A DNA stretch of 64,000 nt from positions 3,286,001-3,350,000 of the forward strand of contig NZ_JAUSZR010000001.1 in NCBI RefSeq assembly GCF_030817835.1. The letters run 5' to 3'. Below are positions 49,899-59,912 of this stretch, in pieces. The position numbers and the translations under genes are program-made. The notes under the pieces were generated by a model. That model saw nothing but the letters and a program-made list of their open reading frames with translations. It was not told the origin of the DNA and searched no databases. Position 1 is the first letter of the stretch. Each line of letters starts with the position of its first letter. This stretch comes from Pseudarthrobacter sp. W1I19 (GTDB lineage: Bacteria > Actinomycetota > Actinomycetes > Actinomycetales > Micrococcaceae).

Positions 49899-52541
49899 AT
49901 GATCGTTGAGTTCGGATGGCTTCTGGACCGAGCCCCGTGGGCTTACACTGAGCCTGGCCTGAACCACGTGCGGGTAGGCCGCAAGGGATTGACCACCCTG
50001 CTGCAGACACGGCTGGGCATTACCCGCCCCGAAACCCCGCACGCCGAGCGCATCGGCCAGTACCTGCAGCGACTTCAGTCCATAGACACACCGGCCCAAT
50101 GGTTCCATGCCTCGCTCCAGGTGGATCCATGGTCCACCGCCCGGGAGGTTCTCGACGCCCGGGACGACGCCGTCAGCAACGGATGGGACGGCACGCTGCC
50201 CGAGAACGGTCCTGACGTCGCAGGTCCTTCGCCGTTGCTTCGCACGCTGACTGCTGCGGAACATGCCGCAGGATATTTGGCCCCCTCGCTTGCGGACGAC
50301 ACCTTGGAACTGCTCGACGCCCTCGACACTCCCCTGCCGCTCGGGATCGACCAGCTGATCCTCCAGCACCCCGAGACATCCTTCCCCGCAGTCTGGCAAC
50401 GCATTATCGCCAAACTTCGCGGGCACGGCGTCCAGGTCAGCGATGCGACTCAGGCACGTGTCCAGCCGCGCCTGACAATTCTCACAGCCGAAACAGAGTG
50501 GGAGGCCGCCGAGCAGGCAGCCCGTTGGCTTTCCAACGGAGACAACGCCAGAACAGCTGTGGTGTGCTCGGACAGCACCTCCGTCCTTGACCAGTACCTT
50601 GCCGGGCATGGACTACCCCGTCTGGGTGTGGGCGCCCGCTCCCCGTGGCGGGTACAGGACCAGCTAGTTCCCCTATTCTTCGAGCTCATCTGGGCCCCGG
50701 CCGACGTACGGCTCCTGGCTGAGTTCCTGTCGCTCCCCGGCAGCCCGGTCAAGCGACGGGCAGCGCACCACCTCCTCCAGGCCCTCCAACAGGCACCCGG
50801 CACAGGCGGCGCCGCTTGGAAGGAGGCCATCCGGAAGATTGCCGACGACGAACAGCTTGGTCATGACCTGGCCGCCATCCTCGACCGTACGTTTAACGCT
50901 GGCCTGATCACCGGGGACAACGCCAGCGGAGCCGACCTGGCGGGGAGCGCGGCGTGGTTGGCCGGGCGGCTGCGGGCCCGCGCCGCCGTCGACCCCGTCT
51001 TCCAGGCCCCGTCCACCCAGCTACAGCGGATTCTGGAGCTCGTCGCGCCCCTCCCGTCCGTCTCCCGCCGCGAGCTGCGGCGCATCATCTCCGCCGTGGT
51101 GACGCCAACGTCCAGCCCCTTAGTCGCCGCGGAAGCCAGTCCTTGGCTCCGGCTCAACCATCTGCACGAACTCGGTGGAAACGTCGAGAACGTACTGTGG
51201 TGGGGCTTCCGCAGTGGATCCGTGGCTCCGGGGCGGCGCTGGGACGCGCACGATGTCGAGACCCTCGCCAGGGTGGGTGTCCACCTGCCGTCACCGGAAG
51301 GCCTTGCGGCGCTTTCGGCCGGGCAGACGCTCGCAGCCGCCAGCCGGTGCCGGAACCTGGTCATCATCCAGGCCCAGCAGCTCAATGGCGAGCGGACGGA
51401 AAGCAATCCGCTCCTGGAGGCACTGGCCGCCGCCCAGCCCCCGCGCCCGGAAGAGGGAACTGCGAAGTCATTGTCCGAACGCATCGCCCTACTGAGCACG
51501 ACGCCGGCCGAGCTCACCGGCCCCGACGGCCGCTGGCGGTTCGCCGGGCGGAGCGCCCAGCTGGTTCCCGTGGACCGGCACCTGCCCGTTCCACCTCCGC
51601 CTGTCCACGAAGTTGGCCCGAATCCCTCGCTACGACCGGAGCGACTGTCCTTCAGCCAGCTAACGACGCTGCTCGGCTGCTCCCTTGCCTGGGTGCTGCA
51701 GAAGAAGTCACGGCTGCACGTTGCCGACGCCGCTGGCATCCCCATGGACAACCAAATGCTCGGGAGCTTCGCGCACAAGGTGGTGGAGGTCCTCCACCAT
51801 CGCCTTCGCCCCAAAAATCGCGCAGTTCCCGACGAAACAGAGATCCGGCTGACCGTCGACGAACTGATTCCCCACTACGCCTCGGAACTGCTGCTGCCGG
51901 GCCAGTTGCGCCGCCGTTCCGCCGTCACCGCCACCCTCGTGGCCTCGATCGGAACCTTCTTCAGACAGCTCTCAGGGGGCGGCATAACGCTCCAGGACGT
52001 CGAGCGGGAATTCGAAAAAGACGTACTTCTGTCCGCCGACGGCGAGGAATTCACGGTCCACGTGAAGGGCAGCGCAGACGCCGTGGGCATCGACGCAGAA
52101 GGCCGCACCGTCGTCGTCGACCTCAAGTGGACCAATAACGCGAAGTACCGCCGCGAGGAAATCCAGCAGGGCACCGCCCTCCAGCTAGCGCTCTACCAGT
52201 GGGCCCTCCATTCCGGGGACACCCCGCCCGATGACCCGACGGCGTTCTACCTGCTGAAACAGGGCGCTTTCGCGTCGGCCCATCCGCACTTCGGAACGCC
52301 CCTGCCCCGGGCGGTTGAGCCCGCGCAGCTTTGGACACGGGCTGTGGCGGCCGCCGAATTCACTGTTGAAGAAGTGCTAGCGGGCCGCATCACCGCAGCC
52401 CAGCCGGCCGACGACGCCCGCACGGCAGACGTGCCTGACCGCGCCCAAGTGGACGCCGACGCTGGCAGACACCACATAAAGCCGCCTTGCCGTTTCTGCG
52501 ATTTCGGTGTGCTCTGCGGATTGAAGGGGGACTTTTCATGA
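49899..52541 (+). CDS. AddB/Cas4-like Fe-S PD-(D/E)XK nuclease
   Basis: About 880 residues. The C-terminal nuclease has VVVDLKWTNNAKYRREEIQQG (about 738-758), where DxK supplies the metal site, with a cysteine at LLGCSLAWVLQ (about 590) and a C-terminal CRFCDFGVLCG (about 862-872), together the four-cysteine Fe-S brace of AddB and Cas4. The front 550 residues are the inactive helicase-like body typical of AddB. Partner of the AddA-like gene with which it shares an ATGA overlap. In AddAB the pair resects double-strand breaks; actinobacterial housekeeping uses AdnAB, so this is likely an extra, defence-type pair. ATG at 49899 follows TTGGGGG. Confidence 0.8.
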   Translation: MIVEFGWLLDRAPWAYTEPGLNHVRVGRKGLTTLLQTRLGITRPETPHAERIGQYLQRLQSIDTPAQWFHASLQVDPWSTAREVLDARDDAVSNGWDGTLPENGPDVAGPSPLLRTLTAAEHAAGYLAPSLADDTLELLDALDTPLPLGIDQLILQHPETSFPAVWQRIIAKLRGHGVQVSDATQARVQPRLTILTAETEWEAAEQAARWLSNGDNARTAVVCSDSTSVLDQYLAGHGLPRLGVGARSPWRVQDQLVPLFFELIWAPADVRLLAEFLSLPGSPVKRRAAHHLLQALQQAPGTGGAAWKEAIRKIADDEQLGHDLAAILDRTFNAGLITGDNASGADLAGSAAWLAGRLRARAAVDPVFQAPSTQLQRILELVAPLPSVSRRELRRIISAVVTPTSSPLVAAEASPWLRLNHLHELGGNVENVLWWGFRSGSVAPGRRWDAHDVETLARVGVHLPSPEGLAALSAGQTLAAASRCRNLVIIQAQQLNGERTESNPLLEALAAAQPPRPEEGTAKSLSERIALLSTTPAELTGPDGRWRFAGRSAQLVPVDRHLPVPPPPVHEVGPNPSLRPERLSFSQLTTLLGCSLAWVLQKKSRLHVADAAGIPMDNQMLGSFAHKVVEVLHHRLRPKNRAVPDETEIRLTVDELIPHYASELLLPGQLRRRSAVTATLVASIGTFFRQLSGGGITLQDVEREFEKDVLLSADGEEFTVHVKGSADAVGIDAEGRTVVVDLKWTNNAKYRREEIQQGTALQLALYQWALHSGDTPPDDPTAFYLLKQGAFASAHPHFGTPLPRAVEPAQLWTRAVAAAEFTVEEVLAGRITAAQPADDARTADVPDRAQVDADAGRHHIKPPCRFCDFGVLCGLKGDFS

Positions 52542-55500
52542 ACCTGCTGGACAACGTCACCATGGTCTCGGCGAGTGCCGGGACCGGCAAAACGTTCCAT
52601 CTCACCCAGGTCATCGCCGAAAAGATCGAGGACGGACTGCCTGCCGACGCCGTGATGGCCACAACCTTTACCAAGAAGGCGGCTGGTGAGCTGAAGGAGC
52701 GCATCGGGGCGCGGCTTCTGGATCAGTCGGGTTCAGCCTCCTCGTCCGGAGATCTCACGCTGGCCGAGTCATTGCAGCTCGCGGCGCAGCAACTGCCGGC
52801 GAGCCTTATCGGGACAGTGAACAGCGTCTGCGGAAAACTGCTTCAGGAGCATGCCATCGATGCAGGGCTCTCCCCGGCACTTGAAGTGATCGGAGAGGAG
52901 CAACTTCATGGGATCTTCCACCTGGCCACGGACACCATCCTCGCTGAGCACGGAGCCGATATCCTGCCCATCGCCCGCAGGATGGGCACTGACGGTAACG
53001 GAGCCCGGGACGCACAGCCGTGGGAAGAGACTGTTCGCGCGATCGTAGACGCCGCGCGCACCAATCTCCTTGATGCCGACGATCTGGCTGCCTGTGCCGA
53101 GCAGTCCTGGCGCGGGCTCCGGGAACTGCTGGACGAGCCGGGCCAGGACGACCGGCAGGTATGGCACCGGGAGTTCATCGAGCGGCGAATCCAGCTCGAT
53201 ACCGTTGCGAGGACGGGAATCGGTCCGGACGGAAAAGCCGCGAAAATCAACACGAAGGCTTTCTGCGAGCAGTACCCCAAGGTGATCCAGAAGCTCGACC
53301 AGGCGGTCAACGTCGATGACACACCGTGGGAGATCTGGCGCGGTTTCATCGCGTCCGCCCCTGCCGCGCCGATCAAGTCGATCTTCTGGGACCTGCGGGA
53401 ACGCATTCATGAGGGACTTCTCTCCAACCCGGCGTTCCACTCCGACTTGGAGCAGTACATCCGGCGCATCTTTGCCTGTGCCAACGAATGCCTCCTGACC
53501 TACGCCGAGTTCAAGCGGCTTCACGGGCTCATGGACTTCGTGGACCAGGAGACCCTCGTCCTCCAACTCGCCCGGAACAGCGAGGCCTTCCGCGCATCGT
53601 TTGGCCGGCGCATCAGCTTCCTTGTTGTCGACGAGTTCCAGGACACGAGCCCGCTGCAGCTGGAACTCTTCCTCCAGCTCAGCAGCCTGGTGAAAGAGGC
53701 CGTGTGGGTAGGCGATCCGAAGCAGTCCATCTACGAATTCCGCGGCACCGACCCGGACCTGATGCAGGCGGTCGTTGACCGCGTGCCAACGAGACAGCAG
53801 CTTTCACAGTCCTGGCGGTCCCACCAGGCCGTCGTCGAGCTGTCCAACGCTGTCTTCGAGCCGGTATTCGCCCAGCACGGCATGGCTTACGACACCGTGC
53901 ACCTCGAGCTGCCGGAGGATCACAAAGACTGGTCACCCGGAAGCCTCGAGGCCTGGACGCGTCCGCAAAGCAACGATGGCGAGCGCTTGCGTGCCACGGC
54001 GGCCGGCGTTGCTGAGTTCCTGGCACGCCGCACAGAGTTAAGCCCGGGAGACGTTGCTGTGTTGACCCGGTCCAACGCCGATGTCGAGGCGCTCTCCGCG
54101 GCCCTTGACGGCTTGGGTATCCGGGCAAGCCGCAATCCGCGCAAGCTTGCCGACGCCCGTGAAATCCAGTTGGCCCGCGCAGGAATGGCTTATGTGGCGG
54201 ACGGCTACGACACGGTGGCACTCACCGAGATTGTGGCCCTCCACCCCGGTCATTCTGCGAACCTGACATGGCAGCGGGAACTGCTGTCCGCCGTCGAGCC
54301 CTCAACGGTGCTGGACCGCTGGAGAACGGAACCATTGCTGACAGCGCTGGATGCGCTGCGCACGCAGGCCAAGACGGCAACGCCGACCGAAATCTTCGAA
54401 GCGGTGGTCGGTGCGCTGGGACTTCCGCGGCTGATCAAGTCCTGGTCCGCGCCGGCGACACGACTGCGCAATCTCGACGCTTTCCGCGGCGCCCTTGAGG
54501 ACTACTACGAGCGTTGCCTGGCGCTCCGCTCGCCCGCCACCTTGCGGGGATTCCTGACGTTCTTCGGTGCGGAGCAGCAGCAGTCGGCTGAGAACGCCGG
54601 CCCGGACGTCGTCAACGTCCTCACCTACCACAAAGCCAAGGGGCTGGAGTGGCCTGTGGTGGTCATGGAAGCACTGGACAAGGACCTGCGCTTCGCGGCG
54701 TTCGGTGCCGCCGTGGAACAGGACGGAACGCTTGATCTTGAGCAGCCCCTCGCCGGACGCTGGATCCGCTTCTGGCCTAGCCCTTTCCCCTACTCCGGCT
54801 CTCCGCTGGATGCCCGCGGCAAGGAGAGCCAGGTGGCCTTGAACGCCGAGGAGCGCGAGCGGCGGAACGTGGCACGGCTGATGTACGTCGGAATGACCCG
54901 AGCTGTGGAGACCAATGTGCTGACGGGCAAGGGAAACGTCCCCGGTCTGCTGAACAATCTCGGCGTCGAATCCCTTCTGTCCTGGTCTGCAACCGAGGAA
55001 CCCGAAGCCCGGGACTCCGGGGCGGACCTGTTCGAGGACCCTGAGTCGCCAAGCGCCTCTGGGACGCTGAAGGTTGCCGGCGACGGCGTCTTTCCGGCCC
55101 GGGTTGCGACACTCGAACCGGCGGAGCAGACTGCGGCCGTACCCGCAGTGGCCGCACAGTTCACCGACGCGCCGAGTCAAGTACCCCCCGTCGCGTATCT
55201 TCCGGCGCGTCTGACCGCCAGCTCCGAGGGTTCCGGCGCGGACAAGGCAATCGTGTCCTTGGCTGCCGAACTTGGCTCTCGGCTCGCCGAGCATGGTGCG
55301 GACGAATGGGGCGCCGTGGGAAGCGCGGTCCATGCGTACCTCGGCACCGAATACGGTGCTCTGGACGGCGGGCAGCAGCTGAATCTTTCGGAAAGAATTA
55401 TCGGGCGTTGGAAAGTCGGACATCTGGTCACGCCTGAGCTCCTCGTGACATCAGGAACCCGCCTAGAGGAGTACCTGGACTCAGAGTTCCCCGCCTGGGT

Positions 55501-55771
55501 CAGGCACCGTGAGGCCGCTATTGGCTGGCGCCCGGACAACAGAGTAATGGAGGGGTGGATAGACCTTTTGCTGGAGGGGCCGGAAGGATTCGTGCTTGTC
55601 GATCACAAGACGTATCCGGGCAGCGATCCCGAAGCACATGTGCGGGAAAAGTACCTTGGCCAGATGGCGGCGTACCGGAATGCGATTCTCGCTGCGACGG
55701 GAAAACCTGTGTTGCGGACGCTAATCCACTTTCCGGCATTGGGCAGTGTTTACGAGGTAAGCGAGGCGTAG
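52538..55771 (+). CDS. AddA-like UvrD helicase with C-terminal nuclease
   Basis: About 1,077 residues. SF1 helicase motifs: VSASAGTGKTFHLT (10-23), FLVVDEFQDTSPLQLE (about 361-376), WVGDPKQSIYEFRGTDPDL (about 390-408) and LTYHKAKGLEWPVVVMEA (about 696-713). The C-terminal PD-(D/E)XK nuclease has EGWIDLLLEGPEGFVLVDHKTYPG (about 1005-1028; Asp, Asp-x-Lys) and QMAAYRNAI, the AddA nuclease signature. ATG at 52538 has AAGGGGGA 5-8 nt upstream and overlaps the AddB-like stop. With its partner it should bind DNA ends, unwind and degrade; the Chi dependence is unknown. It ends beside a bidirectional terminator. Confidence 0.85.
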   Translation: MNLLDNVTMVSASAGTGKTFHLTQVIAEKIEDGLPADAVMATTFTKKAAGELKERIGARLLDQSGSASSSGDLTLAESLQLAAQQLPASLIGTVNSVCGKLLQEHAIDAGLSPALEVIGEEQLHGIFHLATDTILAEHGADILPIARRMGTDGNGARDAQPWEETVRAIVDAARTNLLDADDLAACAEQSWRGLRELLDEPGQDDRQVWHREFIERRIQLDTVARTGIGPDGKAAKINTKAFCEQYPKVIQKLDQAVNVDDTPWEIWRGFIASAPAAPIKSIFWDLRERIHEGLLSNPAFHSDLEQYIRRIFACANECLLTYAEFKRLHGLMDFVDQETLVLQLARNSEAFRASFGRRISFLVVDEFQDTSPLQLELFLQLSSLVKEAVWVGDPKQSIYEFRGTDPDLMQAVVDRVPTRQQLSQSWRSHQAVVELSNAVFEPVFAQHGMAYDTVHLELPEDHKDWSPGSLEAWTRPQSNDGERLRATAAGVAEFLARRTELSPGDVAVLTRSNADVEALSAALDGLGIRASRNPRKLADAREIQLARAGMAYVADGYDTVALTEIVALHPGHSANLTWQRELLSAVEPSTVLDRWRTEPLLTALDALRTQAKTATPTEIFEAVVGALGLPRLIKSWSAPATRLRNLDAFRGALEDYYERCLALRSPATLRGFLTFFGAEQQQSAENAGPDVVNVLTYHKAKGLEWPVVVMEALDKDLRFAAFGAAVEQDGTLDLEQPLAGRWIRFWPSPFPYSGSPLDARGKESQVALNAEERERRNVARLMYVGMTRAVETNVLTGKGNVPGLLNNLGVESLLSWSATEEPEARDSGADLFEDPESPSASGTLKVAGDGVFPARVATLEPAEQTAAVPAVAAQFTDAPSQVPPVAYLPARLTASSEGSGADKAIVSLAAELGSRLAEHGADEWGAVGSAVHAYLGTEYGALDGGQQLNLSERIIGRWKVGHLVTPELLVTSGTRLEEYLDSEFPAWVRHREAAIGWRPDNRVMEGWIDLLLEGPEGFVLVDHKTYPGSDPEAHVREKYLGQMAAYRNAILAATGKPVLRTLIHFPALGSVYEVSEA

Positions 55772-55775
55772 AACC

Positions 55776-55809
55776 CGGGTGCGGTCACCACCAGTAATGA
55801 CCGCACCCG
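55776..55809. terminator. Bidirectional terminator hairpin
   Basis: A perfect 12-bp stem (CGGGTGCGGTCA at 55776-55787 and TGACCGCACCCG at 55798-55809, 10-nt loop) lies between the convergent AddA-like and zinc ribbon genes. The right arm encodes the last codons of the zinc ribbon gene. No T-tract is visible. Confidence 0.75.
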
Positions 55810-56030
55810 CCGTTCTGGCAGGCCCATTTCGGAACACCGAGTTCTGTCTTACCGGTCCGCGGGTAGTAGCGCTCTTCAGTGAGTACGACGCAGCCTGCGA
55901 ACTCCGCTTTCGGGTACTGTTCCCTCGCATCGGGCATAACCATGCCGTAGATGATGCGCCAAGACTCATGCCCGCAAACCGGACACTTCCTTGTCGCAGT
56001 TCTTTTCCTTGTCGCGCCGTCATTAGCCAT
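55785..56030 (-). CDS. Small zinc ribbon protein (81 aa)
   Basis: An 81-residue protein with a CPVCGHES knuckle near residues 16-23 and a second CQNGGCGHYWW knuckle at the end, together a zinc ribbon. It has no partner gene nearby. Its gene end carries one arm of the terminator hairpin. Function unknown; possibly a nucleic-acid-binding or adaptor protein. Confidence 0.7.
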   Translation of the reverse strand: MANDGATRKRTATRKCPVCGHESWRIIYGMVMPDAREQYPKAEFAGCVVLTEERYYPRTGKTELGVPKWACQNGGCGHYWW

Positions 56031-56211
56031 ACGAGCAATATAAAGGCTGTCGTGGGCATTTCCCCGACTTACAAAAAGTTCTTATCGCCAAGCGTTTTTT
56101 GTAATCAGCCGGTCCGTTTGGCACTGTCACTGTTCTGGGGCACAGCTTTGAGGTCGGCGTCCACGGCCTGGACAGATCTACATCACGCTCCTTCGCGCGG
56201 AGACACTACGA

Positions 56212-57336
56212 TCAGTGCAGGTCAGGGCCGCCCGCCTCGACGATCTCACCGAGCACGCTGATAGGTTCGTCGGAGTCGTCTAGGCCGGATTGGTCGTCGT
56301 AAGGAAGCCATCCTTGTGATTCCCCCTCTTCAAGGTGCGGGTACTTTTCAAGGAGAAACCGCCGACGGTACGCGATATTGGCGGCGTCAAAGATCCCTTC
56401 CAAAGTGGTCCAGTTAAGGGTCCCGCCCACGAGAATTCCTGCAACGGGAACAACCTTGCCAAGCCCCTGCTTTGTAAGGCGAACGCCGAATGCCTTCGCG
56501 AATTGCTTCGAGACCTGCGAGACGATCGATCTATCCAGAACTTCCCACGTCTTTTTGCGGACAAGAGCTTGGGTGAGGCGTGAAATGTCGGCCAGTGCGG
56601 CAGACTTCGCACCGGCGGACACAGCCGTTCCGGCATTGACGACAGACATGATGAAGAGCTTTTCAGCAGGTTCTTCCGGATCGTAGCCGTAGTGCAACGA
56701 CACTTCGCCGACGCAGCGGGACCCAAGCGCCAGAACTAATGCGGCGTCGCCAACGAAGGCGCCGGCGATTACGGCACCCGAAGGTGCTGCCGCAGCACCA
56801 CCAGTGAGGGGGACTGCAAGTTCCCCGCCGGAGATCGCCAGTCCTGCACCGGCTCCAGAAAGTGCAGCAGCAAGCGGATATCCCCAGCTCGCCCCTCGTC
56901 CACGAACAGCGTCGATCTGCTCGAGGTCCAAACGTCGCAGGTCGGAAAGGTTACTGACGGCATGCTTTCGCTTCTTGTGCTTCGCTACCACTTGCTTTGG
57001 TGAGAGTCCTGCCCTTGAGACCCGAGCCACCGATTTGCGCATCGATGTAAATGCAGCGCCGCTCCAATCGGAAATTCCATCCGGAATGGCCTCGGCCGCT
57101 TTTCGAGCCCCGGTGCCGAGCGCGTGAGCTCCCCTGGAAACGAGCTCCTGTCCCCGGACAACGGTAGCTTGAGCTCTTGGCCTTTCCTCCAAATACTGCG
57201 TAGCGCGTTCACCGATCTTCTCAGCGCCGATGGCCACCTGCTCGCCCGCATTTCGTATCGCCTGTGAGAGCGGTCGGCCCTTGAACCGCTGGATGTTGTG
57301 CCATGCTTCGAGCTCGTACGTCGAGGGTTCTGTCAT
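56212..57336 (-). CDS. EcsC family protein
   Basis: A 374-residue protein. The region from about 110 to 330 matches the EcsC family: a charged front followed by a long Gly/Ala-rich hydrophobic core (AAALSGAGAGLAISGGELAVPLTGG, AGAFVGDAALVLALGSRCVGEVSLHYGYDP) and KVVPVAGILVGGTLNW near the end. EcsC-type proteins are membrane-associated; in Bacillus EcsC is part of a transporter locus, but most members have no assigned role. Start ATG at 57336. No adjacent gene on this strand is close, so it is probably monocistronic. Confidence 0.8.
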   Translation of the reverse strand: MTEPSTYELEAWHNIQRFKGRPLSQAIRNAGEQVAIGAEKIGERATQYLEERPRAQATVVRGQELVSRGAHALGTGARKAAEAIPDGISDWSGAAFTSMRKSVARVSRAGLSPKQVVAKHKKRKHAVSNLSDLRRLDLEQIDAVRGRGASWGYPLAAALSGAGAGLAISGGELAVPLTGGAAAAPSGAVIAGAFVGDAALVLALGSRCVGEVSLHYGYDPEEPAEKLFIMSVVNAGTAVSAGAKSAALADISRLTQALVRKKTWEVLDRSIVSQVSKQFAKAFGVRLTKQGLGKVVPVAGILVGGTLNWTTLEGIFDAANIAYRRRFLLEKYPHLEEGESQGWLPYDDQSGLDDSDEPISVLGEIVEAGGPDLH

Positions 57337-57722
57337 GCCGCAATTATGCCTTCACGTAGCAGTGAACGCAGTCCGACACGATGGCAACCGGAAAGCGACC
57401 CACGAGCAGTACGAGCCACAGGTATATAAGAGCATCGGACTTCATCCATGAAGACATGTAATTCTTGAATATTTTGATGATCAATCTTGAGTCATTGCTG
57501 AGCAAGGGCAGTTAGATTGGTCTTACGGTTCACAAGGTTGGTAGCCAAGAGTACCGAACAGCAAGGCCCTTGCTCACTCAGCGAGGGCCTTGCACGTTTC
57601 CGACGCGGTGCAAGGGCGGCGGGCACTTATCGTCTCCGTTTATACCGGCCCGTTGGTCTTAGCCGGTAAGACGGTGACGGGGCGGCTGCCTGGGTTCGCA
57701 GGTCTCGCCGAGGGCATTACCC
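57337..57722. other. 386-nt gene-free gap with a terminator-like hairpin
   Basis: No coding frame is supported here. A hairpin with arms CAAGGCCCT (57562-57570) and AGGGCCTTG (57584-57592) and a 13-nt loop lies inside; it lacks a T-tract but can terminate the nitrilase gene downstream (minus strand). Confidence 0.5.
57562..57592. terminator. Terminator-like hairpin after the amidohydrolase gene
   Basis: Perfect 9-bp stem CAAGGCCCT / AGGGCCTTG with a 13-nt loop, downstream of the minus-strand amidohydrolase stop at 57723. Confidence 0.55.
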
Positions 57723-58502
57723 CTAAAGACGCCGCTGCCGGAACATCGGAAACGACTCCCGCACCCGCTCCACCGTCTCCAGCGAAACCTTCACCGCCAG
57801 CACCCCAGGCTCCAGCCCAAGATCCGCCTCGACAACCCCCATTGGATGGACCAGCACGCTCCGGCCGACAGACACCGGCGGCGCCTGGCACACCCCGGCC
57901 ACGTACAAACTGTTCTCGATCGCCCGCGCGGCGTTCAAGGCGAGCCACTGCTCCGTTTTGTGCTCGCCCGGCACCCAGGACGAGCAGACCAGCAGAACCT
58001 GCGCGCCGGCGTCGGCCAGCGACCTGGCCAGTTCCGGGAACCGCAGGTCGTAGCAGGTCATCAGCCCGAACCGCACTCCCCCGTGCTCGAACACCACCGG
58101 GTCCGTGGACGGTCCGGGCTTGATGAACGTGGACTCCCCGAAGCCCTGCGCGTCGAAAAGGTGGATTTTCCGGTAGGAAGCCAGCGGGCCGCCGTCGGGC
58201 CCAAACGCCACCAGCGTGTTGTACGCCCTGCCCGGCTCGTCGGAGGTTTCCACCACGCCCGCCACCAGCGCGATGCTGTGGCGGCGGGCAATGGCGGCGA
58301 GCTCCGTGCAGACGGGGCCGTCCAGCGGCTCGGCCACCGCGGGAAAGGTCGCGTCCACCTTCTTCTTCTCGTAGGTGGCGTACTCCGGGAAGGCGACCAG
58401 CGCGGCGCCGTCGTGGGCTGCTTCTGCGGCGAACCGGTCGATCGCGGCGAGGTTGGCCCGGATGTCGGCGCCCGACTCCAGCTGCCCCAGCGCTATCCTC
58501 AC
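57723..58502 (-). CDS. Carbon-nitrogen hydrolase (nitrilase superfamily), second of cluster
   Basis: 259 residues from a GTG at 58502, after AAGGAAC; a longer start would add 13 unlikely residues. The nitrilase triad is present: FPEYATYE (Glu), YRKIHLF (Lys) and TCYDLRFPE (Cys). This is the deaminated-glutathione amidase/omega-amidase-like subgroup by its short length and CYDLRFPE. It probably releases ammonia from an amide. It is third gene in a minus-strand cluster after a second amidohydrolase and a permease, and separate from the island to the left. Substrate not known. Confidence 0.88.
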   Translation of the reverse strand: MRIALGQLESGADIRANLAAIDRFAAEAAHDGAALVAFPEYATYEKKKVDATFPAVAEPLDGPVCTELAAIARRHSIALVAGVVETSDEPGRAYNTLVAFGPDGGPLASYRKIHLFDAQGFGESTFIKPGPSTDPVVFEHGGVRFGLMTCYDLRFPELARSLADAGAQVLLVCSSWVPGEHKTEQWLALNAARAIENSLYVAGVCQAPPVSVGRSVLVHPMGVVEADLGLEPGVLAVKVSLETVERVRESFPMFRQRRL

Positions 58503-58553
58503 AAGAAGTTCCTTCCCTCGGCCCAGCGGCCAAACAACCACGCTGACCAGAAC

Positions 58554-59903
58554 TCAGGCCGCGGCCTCGACCGTCGCCTTCTCGGTCGCCGTCATCTCCG
58601 GCGGCGCTGCCTTGAACCCGCGGGTGATCAGGGCCAGGACCAGCACGCCCAGCACCAGCCAGGACACTCCCAGCGTAATGGCGTTGCTGTCCAGCTGGGA
58701 GAGCAGGTAGGCGCAAATGATCGCGCCAATCACCGGGACCACCACGTAGGACACCGGGTTCAGCTGCTGCCCGGCCCGGCGCTGGCGCACGTAGTGGAAC
58801 ACCACCGAGGCGTTCACCAGCGTGAAGGCGGTGAAGGCGCCGAAGTTGATGAACGACGTCGACGTGGCCACGTCCAGGAAGATCGCGATCAGGCCGATGA
58901 TGCCGGTGATCACCAGATTCACCACAGGGGTGTGGAACTTCTCGCTGAGCTTGCCGAAGACGGCCTTGGGCAGGACGGAGTCGCGGCCCATCGCGTACAT
59001 CAGGCGGGAGGCGCTGGCCTGGGCGGCGAGGCCGGAAGCGAACTGTGCCACCACCAGGCCGGCCAGGAACACGGCGCCGAACAGCTGCCCGCCGATCTGC
59101 AGGGCGATGGAGCTGGCCGCGGACGCGGAGTCCTCGAACACGCCGCCGGGGTGGACCAGCTGGGTAACGTAGGACACGGCCACGAAGATGCCGCCGCCGA
59201 TCAGCGCCACGAGCATGATGGCGCGCGGCATGGTCTTGCGCGGGTTGACGGTCTCCTCGGTGAGGGTGGTGACGGCGTCGAACCCCAGGAAGGAGTACGC
59301 GGCGATGGCCGCGCCGGCGGAGATGGTGGCGAAGCTGGAGGTGCCGTTGACGAACGGCTGGCTGCTCACCAGTCCCCCGGCGCCGGCGGTGGACACCACG
59401 TTGCCGATGGACAGCGCCACGAAGAACACGATGACCAGCAGCTGGAACGCCATCAGCACGTAGTTGGCCTTGTCCGCCACCTTGATGCCCAGGATGTTCA
59501 GCAGCGTGGTGATCACGATGAAGCCCACGATCCAGAGCCCGATGGGGATGCCGGGGAACTGCGCGCTCAGGTACGAGCCGCCGATCAGCCAGATGACCAT
59601 GGGCAGGAACAGGTAGTCCAGCAGGATGGCCCAGCCCACCAGGAAGCCCACCCGGGGATCGATGGAGCGGCGCACGTAGGTGTACGCGGAGCCGGCCACG
59701 GGGTAGGCGATGGCCATCCTGCCGTAGCTGTGCGCGGTGAACAGCATGGCGATCAGCGCCACCAGGTAGGCGGCCGGCGAGGCGCCGCCGGTGGCTTCGG
59801 CGATGATCCCGAAGATCCCCAGGACGATCAGCGGGGTGAGGTATGCCAGGCCGAACAAGACCAGCGAGGGCAGTTTCAGCGTGCGGGTGAGGGTTGTTGT
59901 CAC
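58554..59903 (-). CDS. APC-family amino acid/amine permease
   Basis: A 449-residue membrane protein with about 12 hydrophobic helices and the APC consensus near TM1-2 (LVLFGLAYLTPLIVLGIFGI, AYPVAGSAYTYVRRSIDP). It most likely imports an amine, amide or amino acid for the two flanking amidohydrolases; that link is inferred from position. It lies 9 nt after the upstream amidohydrolase, so the two are co-transcribed. No truncation. Confidence 0.9.
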   Translation of the reverse strand: MTTTLTRTLKLPSLVLFGLAYLTPLIVLGIFGIIAEATGGASPAAYLVALIAMLFTAHSYGRMAIAYPVAGSAYTYVRRSIDPRVGFLVGWAILLDYLFLPMVIWLIGGSYLSAQFPGIPIGLWIVGFIVITTLLNILGIKVADKANYVLMAFQLLVIVFFVALSIGNVVSTAGAGGLVSSQPFVNGTSSFATISAGAAIAAYSFLGFDAVTTLTEETVNPRKTMPRAIMLVALIGGGIFVAVSYVTQLVHPGGVFEDSASAASSIALQIGGQLFGAVFLAGLVVAQFASGLAAQASASRLMYAMGRDSVLPKAVFGKLSEKFHTPVVNLVITGIIGLIAIFLDVATSTSFINFGAFTAFTLVNASVVFHYVRQRRAGQQLNPVSYVVVPVIGAIICAYLLSQLDSNAITLGVSWLVLGVLVLALITRGFKAAPPEMTATEKATVEAAA

Positions 59904-59912
59904 GGTGTTTCC

